DNA from: [Ruminococcus] lactaris ATCC 29176
GTDB lineage: Bacteria > Bacillota > Clostridia > Lachnospirales > Lachnospiraceae
DNA length: 64,000 nt
Reading direction: 5' to 3'
NCBI RefSeq assembly: GCF_025152405.1
Contig: NZ_CP102292.1
Span: 434,001 to 498,000, forward strand
The notes beneath the pieces were generated by a model. It saw nothing but the letters and a program-made list of their open reading frames with translations. It had not been told where the DNA came from and ran no database searches. The position numbers were made by a program, and so were the translations under genes. Position 1 is the stretch's first letter; each line of letters starts with the position of its first letter. Shown piece by piece: positions 36,821-45,897 of the stretch.

Positions 36821-39800
36821 ATGAAAAAAATCAAAAGAATAATGGCAGTACTCATATGTATGACAATCACACTTACAGGAATACCAGTCAGTGTAAATGC
36901 AGAGAATTCCGGTGGAAAAAGTGTACAGACAATGGAGACAGGAAATGAATTATTTATTACACTTGAGGAAAATACGAGATATCGCTGGAATGTAAACGAT
37001 AGTGCAGAAAAAAACAGTGTAGTTCATTTGGATACTTCAGGAGGAGATAATTGTCGTTTTCGGTTAGATCATATAGAAAATGAATGGTATGGAATTAAAC
37101 ATATTAAAGTTGATGGAACGGACCGTTTTGCAGATGTAGATGGTAAAAGTAAAAACAACGGTGCAGTACTTCATTTATGGGAGTCTTCAGACAGTAAAGT
37201 AAAGGGAAACAATCACCGTCAGTTTGCATTTTACTATATTGGTAATGATGCAAATGGAAATGCGAGGTACTATATTAAAAATAGAAACAGTGGAAAATGG
37301 ATCGGATATGAAGGAGAACTGAATAATAACAATCCAAAGATCATTCAGACAGATGAGAAAAATAGAAAAGTCTGGTTGATTACAAAATCCGTGGTTCCGT
37401 TTACGGGAAAGGAAAGTCAGGTACTGCACAAAGATGATAAAACAGCCGTCTGTGAGATTCACAAAGCCGGAGAACTGGCAGCTTTAAACAGAAGGGCGGA
37501 TAGTCTGGTTCCTGGTGCACTTCCTCATTTTTATACAATGGGAACAACAAGTAAATGGAAGCTGACCTGGGTTAAGGATTATAATGCTTATCAAATCGAA
37601 AGCATTTCAGAAGGAGAAAAAGATACAGGACTTGCTCTTGATGTGCAATCAGAATCGGGAAGAATGAATACCACTATTAATTTGTGGGTAGAAGAAGAAT
37701 TTGATCATAATCAAAATACAAGCCAGCTTTGGCGTTTTTTCAAACAATCGGATGGAACATACCTGATTCAGAATGCAAGAAGTGGTTTGTACATTCTGGA
37801 GACTGTTAATGGATTAAAGCTTGGAGAACAAGGAACGAAAATAGATCTGTCTATTTTGGCAGGAAACACAGAGAAGACGAAGTACTATTATGCAGAAAAC
37901 TGGATGGCAAATATTCCGGATGATGCACTTTTATCATCTGTAAATATTCCGGCAACACATGATACAGGAACAGCAGGAGTTGTAGAGGATGATATACCAC
38001 AGGTATCCATTACATCATGTCAGAATCTTTATTATGATGAACAGTTAAATATGGGAGCACGCAGCTTTGATATCCGTGCAAATGCGACAAAAGATGATGC
38101 TTCTGTGGCAGACGTAAAGATAGTACATGGAGGCGAATTATGGCAGTGTCAGGAAAAAAACGGAAGTGATCTTACATTACAGTCAATCCTCAATACCTCC
38201 CTCGGTTTTTTAGAGAAGCATAAGTCAGAAACAGTCATTCTTACAGTAAAATCAGATGCCGGTTCTACAATTGGATTAGAGCATGCGGTAGCTGAATTTA
38301 TTGAAAAAAATAAGGACAAGGTCTACAGTGGAGGGAATATCCCATCAATGAAGGAAGCAAGGGGAAAAATCATATTTCTTCGAAGATTTAATCTAACCAA
38401 GAACTACGAAAGTTCGGTTGAACGTGCGATGGGATTTAACCTTGCGAATTGGGATGACATAAAATATAAAGATTATAAATATGCGTATAAATTATATGAT
38501 GATGGAAAAAATCATGTGTATATTCAGGATGCATATAATACATATGGAAGTGAGAAGTGGCCGTATATATTAGAAACAATGAAGCAAACAACAGGACAGG
38601 ATACAAGCCATCCGATCGAGTACAATTCTTGGGTATTTAATTATACTTCTTGCTCACGAGGAGCACCGTTAGGATTGACACGGGAAATTAATCCGAGATT
38701 ATTTAAAGACGAAGGCAATTGTATTGACAACCGATTCCTTGGAACAGTAATGCTTAACTTTATTGATGATCCAATGGCACGGTTGATCTATGAGACAAAC
38801 AGCAACCTGATATTTGAACCAAAGCTTCCGACACCGGAAGTAGAAGTTGAATATGGTCAGACACTGGCAGAAGCTATATTAAAAGGGATTGAAGATGCAC
38901 CGGCAGGGGCATGGGTATTCAAAGATGCAGATCATGTTGTGACAGATCAGGAAGTGACAGATCAGACAAAATTTGAACTGATCTTTCAGCCGGCAGATAA
39001 TAAAAAATACAAAAGTGTTACTATCTGCGTTCCGGTAAAAACAGTGAAAAAGTCGGAAGTCGTTTCAGCAAATGCAACAGATGAAATGGAAATCCAGGAG
39101 ATAGAACAGTTGCAAAGTGAAGCGATTGATGAAAGCAGCAGTGCACGGAGAATTGTTGTCAATGCAGAAAAGAAAGCAAAGACATACGGAGAGATATTGA
39201 CGAGTGAAGATCTTACATTTACGATCAGTGATTCAGAAAAGGAGAAACTTCTTCCGGGAGATACAGTTGATAGTCTTGGACTGACACTGAAAGCAACAAC
39301 AATCGTACAGGAAGATATTTTGTCAGGAAGTACAACAGATGAAGATGGAGATGACATTCTTGGTGCTTATGGAAATGCAGGAAAATATGTTATTCTGAAA
39401 GATAATGCATCAAATAGTAATTATGATGTTGTAGTTCGTCCAGCATTCCTTAATGTATCACAAAAGGAAGCAGAGATAGAATGGAATGCGGCAACACAGT
39501 ATACATATACAGGAAATGCATGTGGAATAGAAGCAAACGTGAAAGCAGACAGCCTTTTAGAAAATGACAGCTGTGAGATTAAGAGACTGCTGAATGCACA
39601 GCGTACAGAAGTCGGCTCTTATAAAGCACTTGCAATAGGACTGACAAATGCGAATTATATCTTTTCCGGCATGAGACGTGTGTGTGTATGGAAATATGAG
39701 ATCCTTCCGGCAGATCCGGAAGTGACTTTCCCTACAGTAGAAGTGACTTATGGAGATAGCTTGAGAAAGGCAGTTCGTACAGGTCAGTCAGGTAATGGTG

Positions 39801-40651
39801 TATTTCGTTTTGCAGATAATACTGCAATGCTTACGGTAGCAGAGAACCAGAGTGAGCAGGAGATGATCTTCACTCCATTTAATCCGAATTATAAAACAGT
39901 TACGTCATCAGTTCCTGTAACTGTATTGCCGAGAAAGCTTACAATCAGTCCGGAGCGAACAGAGAAAGAATACGGACAGACAATTACAGAGTATACCTGG
40001 TCAATCAGTGATGGAAGTCTGGCAGGGGATGATCAGTTAGAGGATTTGAAAATAAATGTCACATTGACAGCAGGAAATGCAGAAAAAGAAAACTGTAAGG
40101 TCGGTCTTTATGATATTACAGAAAAAACTCCGTTGACAGCAGATAATGTGAATTACACAGTACTGTTTAAACCAGGAACGCTGCAGGTACAGCCAAAACC
40201 ACTGGGCGTTGCATGGAATACGGACGGAACTGTGATTGATACAGGGAAAGAAGCAAATGTGTCTGCAGAATTTACAGGGGTATTGTTCGAAGATGACTGC
40301 AAGGCGGTTGTAGAAGGTGGAAATGAAATCAAGACCGGAACATATACAGCCACTATTGTCGGAATGATCGGCGAACAGAGTGATAATTATGTGCTTCACG
40401 GAGAGGATACAGACTATCAGATAGAGTATCAGATCGTGAAGAAAGAAGAAACAAAGAATCCAACCGATTCGAAGGAAACATCGACAGGTACTGCCGGAAA
40501 GAAACCAACAGGAACTTCAGTGTCAGGAAAACAGGTGAAAACAGCAAAGACAGGAGACAGCATCAGCTACATCTGGATTCTGATGATTGCAGGATCAATC
40601 GCAGTGATCGGTGGAATGATTTATGTTATTAGAAGAAGAAAACAGAAGTAA
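36821..40651 (+). CDS. Sortase-anchored PI-PLC-like surface protein with lectin and MBG domains
   Basis: The 1276-residue protein has a signal peptide (1-27), two ricin-type beta-trefoil-like regions (about 45-190 and 240-350) and a PI-PLC X-type catalytic domain (about 365-665). His380 in IPATHDTGT and His436 in IVHGGEL are the expected general acid/base pair; the SFDIRA segment is also conserved. Several MBG/Ig-like repeats follow (VEYGQTLAEAIL; KTYGEILTSEDLTF; VTYGDSLRKAV; KEYGQTITEYTW), then a KTGD motif, hydrophobic helix and RRRKQK tail for wall sorting. It would cleave phosphatidylinositol, GPI-like or related phosphodiester lipids outside the cell; the substrate is unproven. Confidence 0.88.
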   Translation: MKKIKRIMAVLICMTITLTGIPVSVNAENSGGKSVQTMETGNELFITLEENTRYRWNVNDSAEKNSVVHLDTSGGDNCRFRLDHIENEWYGIKHIKVDGTDRFADVDGKSKNNGAVLHLWESSDSKVKGNNHRQFAFYYIGNDANGNARYYIKNRNSGKWIGYEGELNNNNPKIIQTDEKNRKVWLITKSVVPFTGKESQVLHKDDKTAVCEIHKAGELAALNRRADSLVPGALPHFYTMGTTSKWKLTWVKDYNAYQIESISEGEKDTGLALDVQSESGRMNTTINLWVEEEFDHNQNTSQLWRFFKQSDGTYLIQNARSGLYILETVNGLKLGEQGTKIDLSILAGNTEKTKYYYAENWMANIPDDALLSSVNIPATHDTGTAGVVEDDIPQVSITSCQNLYYDEQLNMGARSFDIRANATKDDASVADVKIVHGGELWQCQEKNGSDLTLQSILNTSLGFLEKHKSETVILTVKSDAGSTIGLEHAVAEFIEKNKDKVYSGGNIPSMKEARGKIIFLRRFNLTKNYESSVERAMGFNLANWDDIKYKDYKYAYKLYDDGKNHVYIQDAYNTYGSEKWPYILETMKQTTGQDTSHPIEYNSWVFNYTSCSRGAPLGLTREINPRLFKDEGNCIDNRFLGTVMLNFIDDPMARLIYETNSNLIFEPKLPTPEVEVEYGQTLAEAILKGIEDAPAGAWVFKDADHVVTDQEVTDQTKFELIFQPADNKKYKSVTICVPVKTVKKSEVVSANATDEMEIQEIEQLQSEAIDESSSARRIVVNAEKKAKTYGEILTSEDLTFTISDSEKEKLLPGDTVDSLGLTLKATTIVQEDILSGSTTDEDGDDILGAYGNAGKYVILKDNASNSNYDVVVRPAFLNVSQKEAEIEWNAATQYTYTGNACGIEANVKADSLLENDSCEIKRLLNAQRTEVGSYKALAIGLTNANYIFSGMRRVCVWKYEILPADPEVTFPTVEVTYGDSLRKAVRTGQSGNGVFRFADNTAMLTVAENQSEQEMIFTPFNPNYKTVTSSVPVTVLPRKLTISPERTEKEYGQTITEYTWSISDGSLAGDDQLEDLKINVTLTAGNAEKENCKVGLYDITEKTPLTADNVNYTVLFKPGTLQVQPKPLGVAWNTDGTVIDTGKEANVSAEFTGVLFEDDCKAVVEGGNEIKTGTYTATIVGMIGEQSDNYVLHGEDTDYQIEYQIVKKEETKNPTDSKETSTGTAGKKPTGTSVSGKQVKTAKTGDSISYIWILMIAGSIAVIGGMIYVIRRRKQK

Positions 40652-40681
40652 AATAAAAGTGAATCTATAAACGATAGATAG

Positions 40682-40740
40682 AAAGGTGTCAGGCATATGT
40701 GGAAACTGTTATTTTAAACTTCGGCCTGACACCTTTTGTT
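40682..40740 (+). terminator. Inverted repeat/terminator after the PI-PLC gene
   Basis: AAAGGTGTCAGGC (40682-40694) pairs with GCCTGACACCTTT (40725-40737) across a 30-nt loop. The T run is short, so it may act in either direction. Confidence 0.5.
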
Positions 40741-40944
40741 GAAAAAAGATGCGGTATATCCTAAATATGCAATAAAAAGTGTTTTTGACCGCATGTGTTG
40801 AGAGAAAAAGGAGCTTCCTGTATAATTCAAATATAGGGAATTCCAAGAAAGAAGGTTGAGAAAAAGAAATACCTCAGAGTAAAATAAGATTACTGACTTT
40901 GGACGGTTAGTAAAAAATCTTATTAAAACAGTGAGGTATCTATA

Positions 40945-42231
40945 ATGAATTGTAACACACAGAACGCAAAAATTGCATCCATAACTGAAAAAACTTTGAT
41001 TGTTGGAATTGATGTCGGCAGTGAAACTCATTTTGCCAGGGCATTTGATTGGCGGAACTATGAATATACAAAGAAGCCGCTGGAATTCAGTAATACTGAG
41101 GCGGGTTTCATGATGTTCAAGGCATGGGTGGAAGATATCGCAGAAAAGCAAGGTAAAACAGCTGTAATTCCCGGAATGGAGCCGACCGGTCATTACTGGT
41201 TTGCACTGGGGAAATTCCTGCAGGACAGCGGGATGAAGCCTGTACATGTGAATCCGCACCATGTCAAGAAGTCGAAAGAGCTGGATGACAACAATCCCAA
41301 TAAGAATGACCGTAAGGATCCAAAGACGATTGCGGCACTGGTCAATGAAGGACGCTTCTCTTATCCCTACATACCAACCGGTATTTATGCGGAGATCAGG
41401 AGCTTATCGAATCTTCGTTTCCAGACGCAGGAAGAGCTAACAAGAATCAAGAATCGAATCGCTAGATGGTTTGCCATTTATTTTCCTGAATATAAAGACG
41501 TTTATGGGGATTTAATGGCAGTCAGCGGACGAATGATACTCAAGGAAGCTCCATTGCCGGAGGATATCAGAATACTTGGAGTGAACGGTGTAAACCAGAT
41601 TTGGAGAAACGCGAAGCTGCGAGGCACTGGAATGAAGAGGGCAAAGATCCTGGTATCAGCTGCAGAGCATAGCGTTGGAAGTAAGGAAGCACCGGAAGCG
41701 GCAAGGATTGAATTGAAGAATCTGCTGAATGACATGGATGTATATGTGTCAAGGATGGAGGAACTGCTCCAAACTATAGAGGAAAAACTGAAGACGATTC
41801 CATATGTTGATAAACTGATGGAAATCAAAGGAATCGGATTGATTACAGTCAGCGGATTTATTGCAGAAGTAGGTGACATTGGACGTTTTGATAATCCGAA
41901 GCAGCTGCAGAAGCTGGCGGGATATGCAATCGTGGCAAATGATTCCGGAAAGCACAATGGAGAGAGCCGGATCAGCTACAGAGGCAGAAAACGGCTGAGA
42001 TATGTGCTGTATGAAGCTGCGATATCACTGGTGGGGAAGAATGCTGAGTTTAAGGAAATACATGAGTATTATCGAACCCGTAAAGAAAACCCGTTAAAGA
42101 AGATGCAGTCAGTAGTAGCAGTGGCATGTAAGATTATTAGGGTATTCTACACAATCCTGACAAAGGGTGTGGATTATGACCCAATGAAACTGATGAGTGA
42201 TATCAGAAGGCCACAGTTGCAGGCAGCGTAG
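40945..42231 (+). CDS. IS110-family DEDD transposase
   Basis: The 428-residue protein has the RuvC-like N-terminal domain (VGIDVGSETHFA; GMEPTGHYW; KNDRKDPKTIAALV) providing the DEDD residues, and a C-terminal Tnp domain (EIKGIGLITVSGFIAEVGDIGRF...QLQKLAGYAIVANDSGKHNGESRISYRGRKRLRYVLYEAA) with the conserved Ser. IS110 recombinases are guided by an RNA encoded in the element's non-coding end. The gene is intact and could be active. Confidence 0.95.
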   Translation: MNCNTQNAKIASITEKTLIVGIDVGSETHFARAFDWRNYEYTKKPLEFSNTEAGFMMFKAWVEDIAEKQGKTAVIPGMEPTGHYWFALGKFLQDSGMKPVHVNPHHVKKSKELDDNNPNKNDRKDPKTIAALVNEGRFSYPYIPTGIYAEIRSLSNLRFQTQEELTRIKNRIARWFAIYFPEYKDVYGDLMAVSGRMILKEAPLPEDIRILGVNGVNQIWRNAKLRGTGMKRAKILVSAAEHSVGSKEAPEAARIELKNLLNDMDVYVSRMEELLQTIEEKLKTIPYVDKLMEIKGIGLITVSGFIAEVGDIGRFDNPKQLQKLAGYAIVANDSGKHNGESRISYRGRKRLRYVLYEAAISLVGKNAEFKEIHEYYRTRKENPLKKMQSVVAVACKIIRVFYTILTKGVDYDPMKLMSDIRRPQLQAA

Positions 42232-42239
42232 TAAGCAGA

Positions 42240-42640
42240 GACAAACAGGTAATGTTCTGTCACAGTTGAATTGAACTTTCAGAAATAGCTGCGGAGAGTT
42301 GAATTCAGCTGTGACAGGAAGGCTGAGAAGTATGAAGACCGAGTCGGGAAAACGTCCGCCGTAAGGTGCCGTGAGGTATTGATACTTAAACAGGTCAGTA
42401 AGACTTAAAACAAAAAAGAATGAGCCAGTAGTCGGCAGGAATAATCACCATAGGGCATGACCCTGTAGAGGAGCTAAGCTGACACCCTGGTTATGGACAG
42501 GCGGGACGAAGGAAGTTAGGACCCGGCAGAAATGCGGGTGATCCTGGTAGACACGGGAGGTTCGCTGCCGTAGATGGGAGGGTATACACAAGGCCATGTA
42601 GAACGAAAATGATGACGTTTTATTTTGTGTACCCCAACCC
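42240..42640 (+). ncRNA. Candidate bridge/seek RNA region 3' of the IS110 transposase
   Basis: There is no ORF for more than 500 bp, but structure is strong. CTGTCACAG (about 42268) pairs with CTGTGACAG (about 42312) as the outer part of a 24-bp imperfect stem. AGGG-CATG-CCCT and CCCG...CGGG hairpins follow. GAATGAGCCA (42418-42427) is the exact reverse complement of TGGCTCATTC (42681-42690) near the right end. IS1111-type elements carry their guide RNA downstream of the transposase. The RNA boundaries are not determined. Confidence 0.45.
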
Positions 42641-42762
42641 CTCTATTTTCGTACCAGATACAGAGAAATGTCCATCTTCTTGGCTCATTCATCTGAGATA
42701 TGGAACTAAAAATCCCTTGAAAAATAAGGAAAAAAGACTTGACTATATAGGGAGGGGAAGAA

Positions 42763-43542
42763 ATGAGCGAATTAAGTAAAAAAGCAAGAAATAGAACAAG
42801 AGTCCAGATGATACTGACAATGTTGGTTATTGTCTCAATTATCAGACAATTCTTTCTTGGGAACTATCACAATATGTTTCTTGGGATTCTAACATTGATT
42901 TTATTTATGGTGCCACAGTTTATTGATAAGAAACTTGGAGTGACAATTCCGGTTGGTTTGGAAACGGTGATTCTGATCTTTATCTTTTCGGCAGAGATAC
43001 TTGGAGAAATCAATGCATTTTATGTAAAGATTCCGGTATGGGATACCATTTTGCATACAACGAATGGATTTTTGATGGCAGCCATCGGGTTTGCACTGAT
43101 TGATTTATTCAACCGAAGTGATCGATTCTCAATTAAGATGTCCCCATATTTTGTGGCATTTTTTGCATTTTGTTTTTCAATGACAGTTGGTGTTTTGTGG
43201 GAGTTCTTTGAATTCAGTATGGATTGGTTCTTCGGAATGGATATGCAGAAAGACTGGATTGTTCCGGCAATCAATTCAGTAAAGCTGAATCCGACAGGAG
43301 CAAATATCCCGATCAATGTAGATGTTCAGTCCGTTGTGATCAACGGTGAGACTTGGAATCTGGGCGGATATTTAGACATTGGAATCGTAGATACAATGAA
43401 AGATCTTATGGTGAATTTTGTCGGAGCTGTTGTATTTTCTGTAATTGGAATTTTATATCTGACACATCGTGGAAAAGGGAAACTGGCAGCTTCATTAATT
43501 CCGCAGGTGAGAGATACAAACTCAGAAGTATCCGAGAAATAG
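42763..43542 (+). CDS. Multi-pass membrane protein (YjdF/DUF2238-like)
   Basis: A 259-residue protein with about six membrane helices. Family-like features are the DTILHTTNGFLMAAIGFALIDLF segment, VGVLWEFFEFSMDWFFGMDMQKDW, and DTMKDLMVNFVGAVVFSVIGILY near the C-terminus, reminiscent of DUF2238/YjdF proteins. No function is known to me. It is cargo between the IS110 element and the disrupted channel gene and has its own GGGAGGGG ribosome site. Confidence 0.6.
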   Translation: MSELSKKARNRTRVQMILTMLVIVSIIRQFFLGNYHNMFLGILTLILFMVPQFIDKKLGVTIPVGLETVILIFIFSAEILGEINAFYVKIPVWDTILHTTNGFLMAAIGFALIDLFNRSDRFSIKMSPYFVAFFAFCFSMTVGVLWEFFEFSMDWFFGMDMQKDWIVPAINSVKLNPTGANIPINVDVQSVVINGETWNLGGYLDIGIVDTMKDLMVNFVGAVVFSVIGILYLTHRGKGKLAASLIPQVRDTNSEVSEK

Positions 43543-43572
43543 AAGACATAAAGATAAGAAAAAGTGGAAAGC

Positions 43573-43608
43573 AAAAATTCCGTTGAGTGAACACTCAGCG
43601 GAATTTTT
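43573..43608. terminator. Bidirectional terminator
   Basis: AAAAATTCCGTTGAGTG pairs with ACTCAGCGGAATTTTT across a short loop, with A and T runs on both sides. It serves the convergent membrane-protein gene and channel remnant. Confidence 0.85.
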
Positions 43609-43874
43609 GTACTCTTTTTGAGATGTCTTCCAGGTCTTCTTTGGAAAGTTCCGGGAGACGTTCTAATTTATCCAGGAACATCATTGCTGTTTCACGACGT
43701 TGCATCTCTACGATCTGTCCGTAATAATTGACCACAACACCTGTCACGATTGCAACAACGAAGATCGTGTAGATTGTGACGAATACAGAAACCAGTTTGC
43801 CAATGAAAGTCATTGCGACAATATCGCCGGAAAGAATCTGGGGTGCTTTGGTTCGTTTTAGGATCATCCATAAA
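43595..43874 (-). pseudogene. Truncated K+ channel-like C-terminal fragment
   Basis: Only the last part of the protein is left: SGDIVAMTFIGKLVSVFVTIYTIFVVAIVTGVVVNYYGQIVEMQRRE resembles the segment after the selectivity filter (GD-x-V-x-x-T-x-x-GK) and the last helix of two- or six-TM K+ channels. A cytoplasmic tail ending KRVQKFR follows. The upstream half is replaced by a repeat element starting at about 43875, whose DNA supplies the artificial N-terminus of the open frame (YHSNNYKLLW). It is not expected to be functional. Confidence 0.65.
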
Positions 43875-44182
43875 AGTTTGTAGTTGTTGGAATGATACAC
43901 TTGTAAAGCAAAAGACTTCTTTATGGCGAAGCGGACGCGGAAATCAGAGATATTCCTTCGCGGTGCAGGCCCGCTTTACCTCAGCCCGTTGACCGTTTGT
44001 AACTCGAAAGTGGAAATCTTCGTGCAATGGCACTCGATTTACTTTCTCTAACAAACGCTGCAAAGTGTCTTCGGAACGCTCCTGCTAATGCACCTGCTCA
44101 GGAACACCCTGCTTTCCGCTGACCATCTCGATAAGAAGTTTTTTTCTGACTTCACAGCGTATTCACTCAACAATGCAAATTT
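43875..44182. repeat. Rpn-associated repeat element, copy B (308 bp)
   Basis: Same element as 34217-34426, with the central block retained. The left end GTTTGTAGTTGTTGG...GATACACTTG and the right end (complement AAATTTGCATTGTTGAGTG) are imperfect inverted repeats. Interior markers shared with the other copies are GCAGGCCCGCTTTA, CTGCTAATGCACCTGCTCAG and CTTTCCGCTG. It interrupts the channel gene. Confidence 0.8.
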
Positions 44183-44197
44183 AAAAAGAATAGAAAA

Positions 44198-44303
44198 AAG
44201 CCGGATGGCTATTGACTAAGATATTCGATAGTAAATATTAGACAGTAAATATGATATTTACTATTTGACAAATCCTTTATCCTGGTCGATAGCCATCCGG
44301 CTT
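44198..44303. repeat. Long hairpin between inverted copies B and C
   Basis: AAAGCCGGATGGCTAT (44198) is matched by ATAGCCATCCGGCTTT (to 44303). Inside, GTAAATAT pairs with ATATTTAC. The AGCCGGATGGCTAT arm also follows solo copy A at about 34446, so it is an outer part of the element. Confidence 0.75.
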
Positions 44304-44318
44304 TCTACTTCTTATTTG

Positions 44319-44633
44319 AAATTTCGTGTTTGTTGAGAAAAAATGTCCCGGTGCGAGAAAAGCATTCTGATTTGAAAAATCCAATATCCGCCCTTGCTGT
44401 TGCGTGAGCAGTGCATTGACAGGGAGCGTTCCGAAGACACTTTGCCCAACTTGTTAAGGAACGTAAACAGGAGTGCCTCTGCACGAGTGTTTCCACGTTC
44501 CTGTTACAAGTTGTCAACGGGCTGAGGTAAAGCGGGTCCTGCACTGCGATGCAACAACAAGGGCGGATATGAACGTTTTTTCATCAGATACTTTCTACTG
44601 CCGAGATATTTTCTCCCCAACAACTACAAATTT
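44319..44633. repeat. Rpn-associated repeat element, inverted copy C (315 bp)
   Basis: A diverged copy in reverse orientation relative to B. Read on the minus strand it begins AAATTTGTAGTTGTTGG and contains GCAGTGCAGGACCCGCTTTACCTCAGCCCGTTGAC and AAAGTGTCTTCGGAACGCTC in the order seen in B. With B and the central hairpin it forms an inverted repeat spanning about 760 bp directly upstream of the rpn gene. Confidence 0.75.
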
Positions 44634-44846
44634 TATACTTATTTCATACAAACTTTAAACTCTTTTAATTGATTTTTTTCTTACACTATCTTATACTCAT
44701 TTCACATCAAAATCTCAGACAGATCCAATTCCCATTTTCTATGTCTGATGTCCAGTATGGAGAGCATTTCATATTTCAAGACCATTTCGGTCAGAGATTT
44801 TCATTTTGATGATAACGATTATATTTTTATTAAGGAGGACTTGCCT

Positions 44847-45827
44847 ATGGGACAAGCAGATGTAAATGTTAATCTTTGGCTTAAGGATACGAAACGGTTC
44901 GCAGATCTGTTCAACGCCATTTTATTTCAGGGAAAAGCCGTAATCCTGCCGGAGAACCTTTACCCCAGCCCGGAGACAACCGCAGTCAGTCTTCAGGACA
45001 CTCAGGGGAAAAATGTTGTAAAAAAGCAATACCGCGATATCATCATGAACTGGCAGGATCAGGCTCTGCTGATGCTGCTGGCGGTGGAATCACAGACTGC
45101 CATTCATTACGCTGCACCGTTGAAAGTAATGCTCTATGACAGCATGGAATACGCAGAACAGGTGCGGGTCAAATGGAAAGAACGTCCGCCCCGTCTTTCT
45201 TCGGCTGAATTTCTTTCCCGGTTTCAAAAGAATGATAAACTCATCCCGGTGATTACTTTGATCTTCTATTATGGGACAGAGGAGTGGGATGGACCTTTGG
45301 AACTGCATCAGATGTTCGATCTTGGGACAGAAAAGAAGCATGCGGAACTGATGAAAAAGTATCTTCCCAATTATCACATTAACCTCGTCGATGTCAGAAG
45401 ACTGAAAAATTTAGAATCTTTTCAAAGTGATTTACAAATCATCTTCGGTATGCTACAATATAGTCAGGATAAATACGCATTGCGTACATATGTGGCAAAT
45501 CATAAAGACTATTTCCAAAAGCTGGATTTGGAGACTTATCATGCACTTGGAGCATTCTTAAATTCCCGGCAGCTTATGGAGATAAACGTAGAAAAGAACG
45601 AAAGGGAGGAACTGGATATGTGTAAAGCACTGGAAGACATTTATAATGATGGCGTTCAGGATGGTATGGAACAGGGCAGACGATCGGGAATTGCGGAGGG
45701 CGAAGCCTCCCACAAAAAGGAAGTTGCCTTTCAAATGCAAAAGCTTGGCTATTCTTTGGATGCAATCGCAGCAGTACTGAGAGAATCGGTTGATGGAATC
45801 AGCCAGATACTGGCTGTAGTTGGATAA
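44847..45827 (+). CDS. Rpn-family recombination-promoting nuclease / PD-(D/E)XK putative transposase
   Basis: About 326 residues from the ATG at 44847, which has a perfect AAGGAGG site (the frame is open back to 44748). Family features are the start MGQADVNVNLWLKDTKRFADLFNAILF, the PD-(D/E)XK-like WQDQALLMLLAVESQT, VITLIFYYGTEEWDGP, and the variable Gln/Gly-rich tail ahead of a C-terminal helix-turn-helix-like LGYSLDAIAAVLRESVDGISQIL. Rpn proteins are DNA endonucleases related to transposase_31. The stop codon overlaps the terminal repeat of element copy D, so gene and repeat look like one unit. Confidence 0.85.
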   Translation: MGQADVNVNLWLKDTKRFADLFNAILFQGKAVILPENLYPSPETTAVSLQDTQGKNVVKKQYRDIIMNWQDQALLMLLAVESQTAIHYAAPLKVMLYDSMEYAEQVRVKWKERPPRLSSAEFLSRFQKNDKLIPVITLIFYYGTEEWDGPLELHQMFDLGTEKKHAELMKKYLPNYHINLVDVRRLKNLESFQSDLQIIFGMLQYSQDKYALRTYVANHKDYFQKLDLETYHALGAFLNSRQLMEINVEKNEREELDMCKALEDIYNDGVQDGMEQGRRSGIAEGEASHKKEVAFQMQKLGYSLDAIAAVLRESVDGISQILAVVG

Positions 45828-45897
45828 ATTTGCATTGTTGAGTGAATACGCTGTGGAGCTAAAAAACTTCTTATCGAGATGGTCAGCGGAAAGCATG
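45826..45897. repeat. Rpn-associated repeat element, truncated copy D
   Basis: It begins AAATTTGCATTGTTGAGTG at the rpn stop codon and matches the minus strand of copy B for about 70 bp (CTTCTTATCGAGATGGTCAGCGGAAAGCA), then passes straight into an oxidoreductase coding frame. About 13 bp (TCAGCGGAAAGCA) fits both sequences, so the junction may be a microhomology deletion. Confidence 0.75.

Larger units (their letters stand above)
40845..42700 (+). mobile_element. IS110-family insertion sequence
   Basis: The element consists of the DEDD transposase gene at 40945-42231, about 100 bp of leader and about 460 bp of structured 3' non-coding DNA. The ends are not fixed. A weak inverted pair CCAAGAAAGAAGG (about 40851) and CCATCTTCTTGG (42672-42683) could be the short inverted ends seen in IS1111-type members. 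No target duplication is expected for this family. Confidence 0.65.

Noticed and set aside
43875..44633. CRISPR array
   Set aside because: The repeats are long, few and inverted, with no regularly spaced short direct repeats or cas genes.
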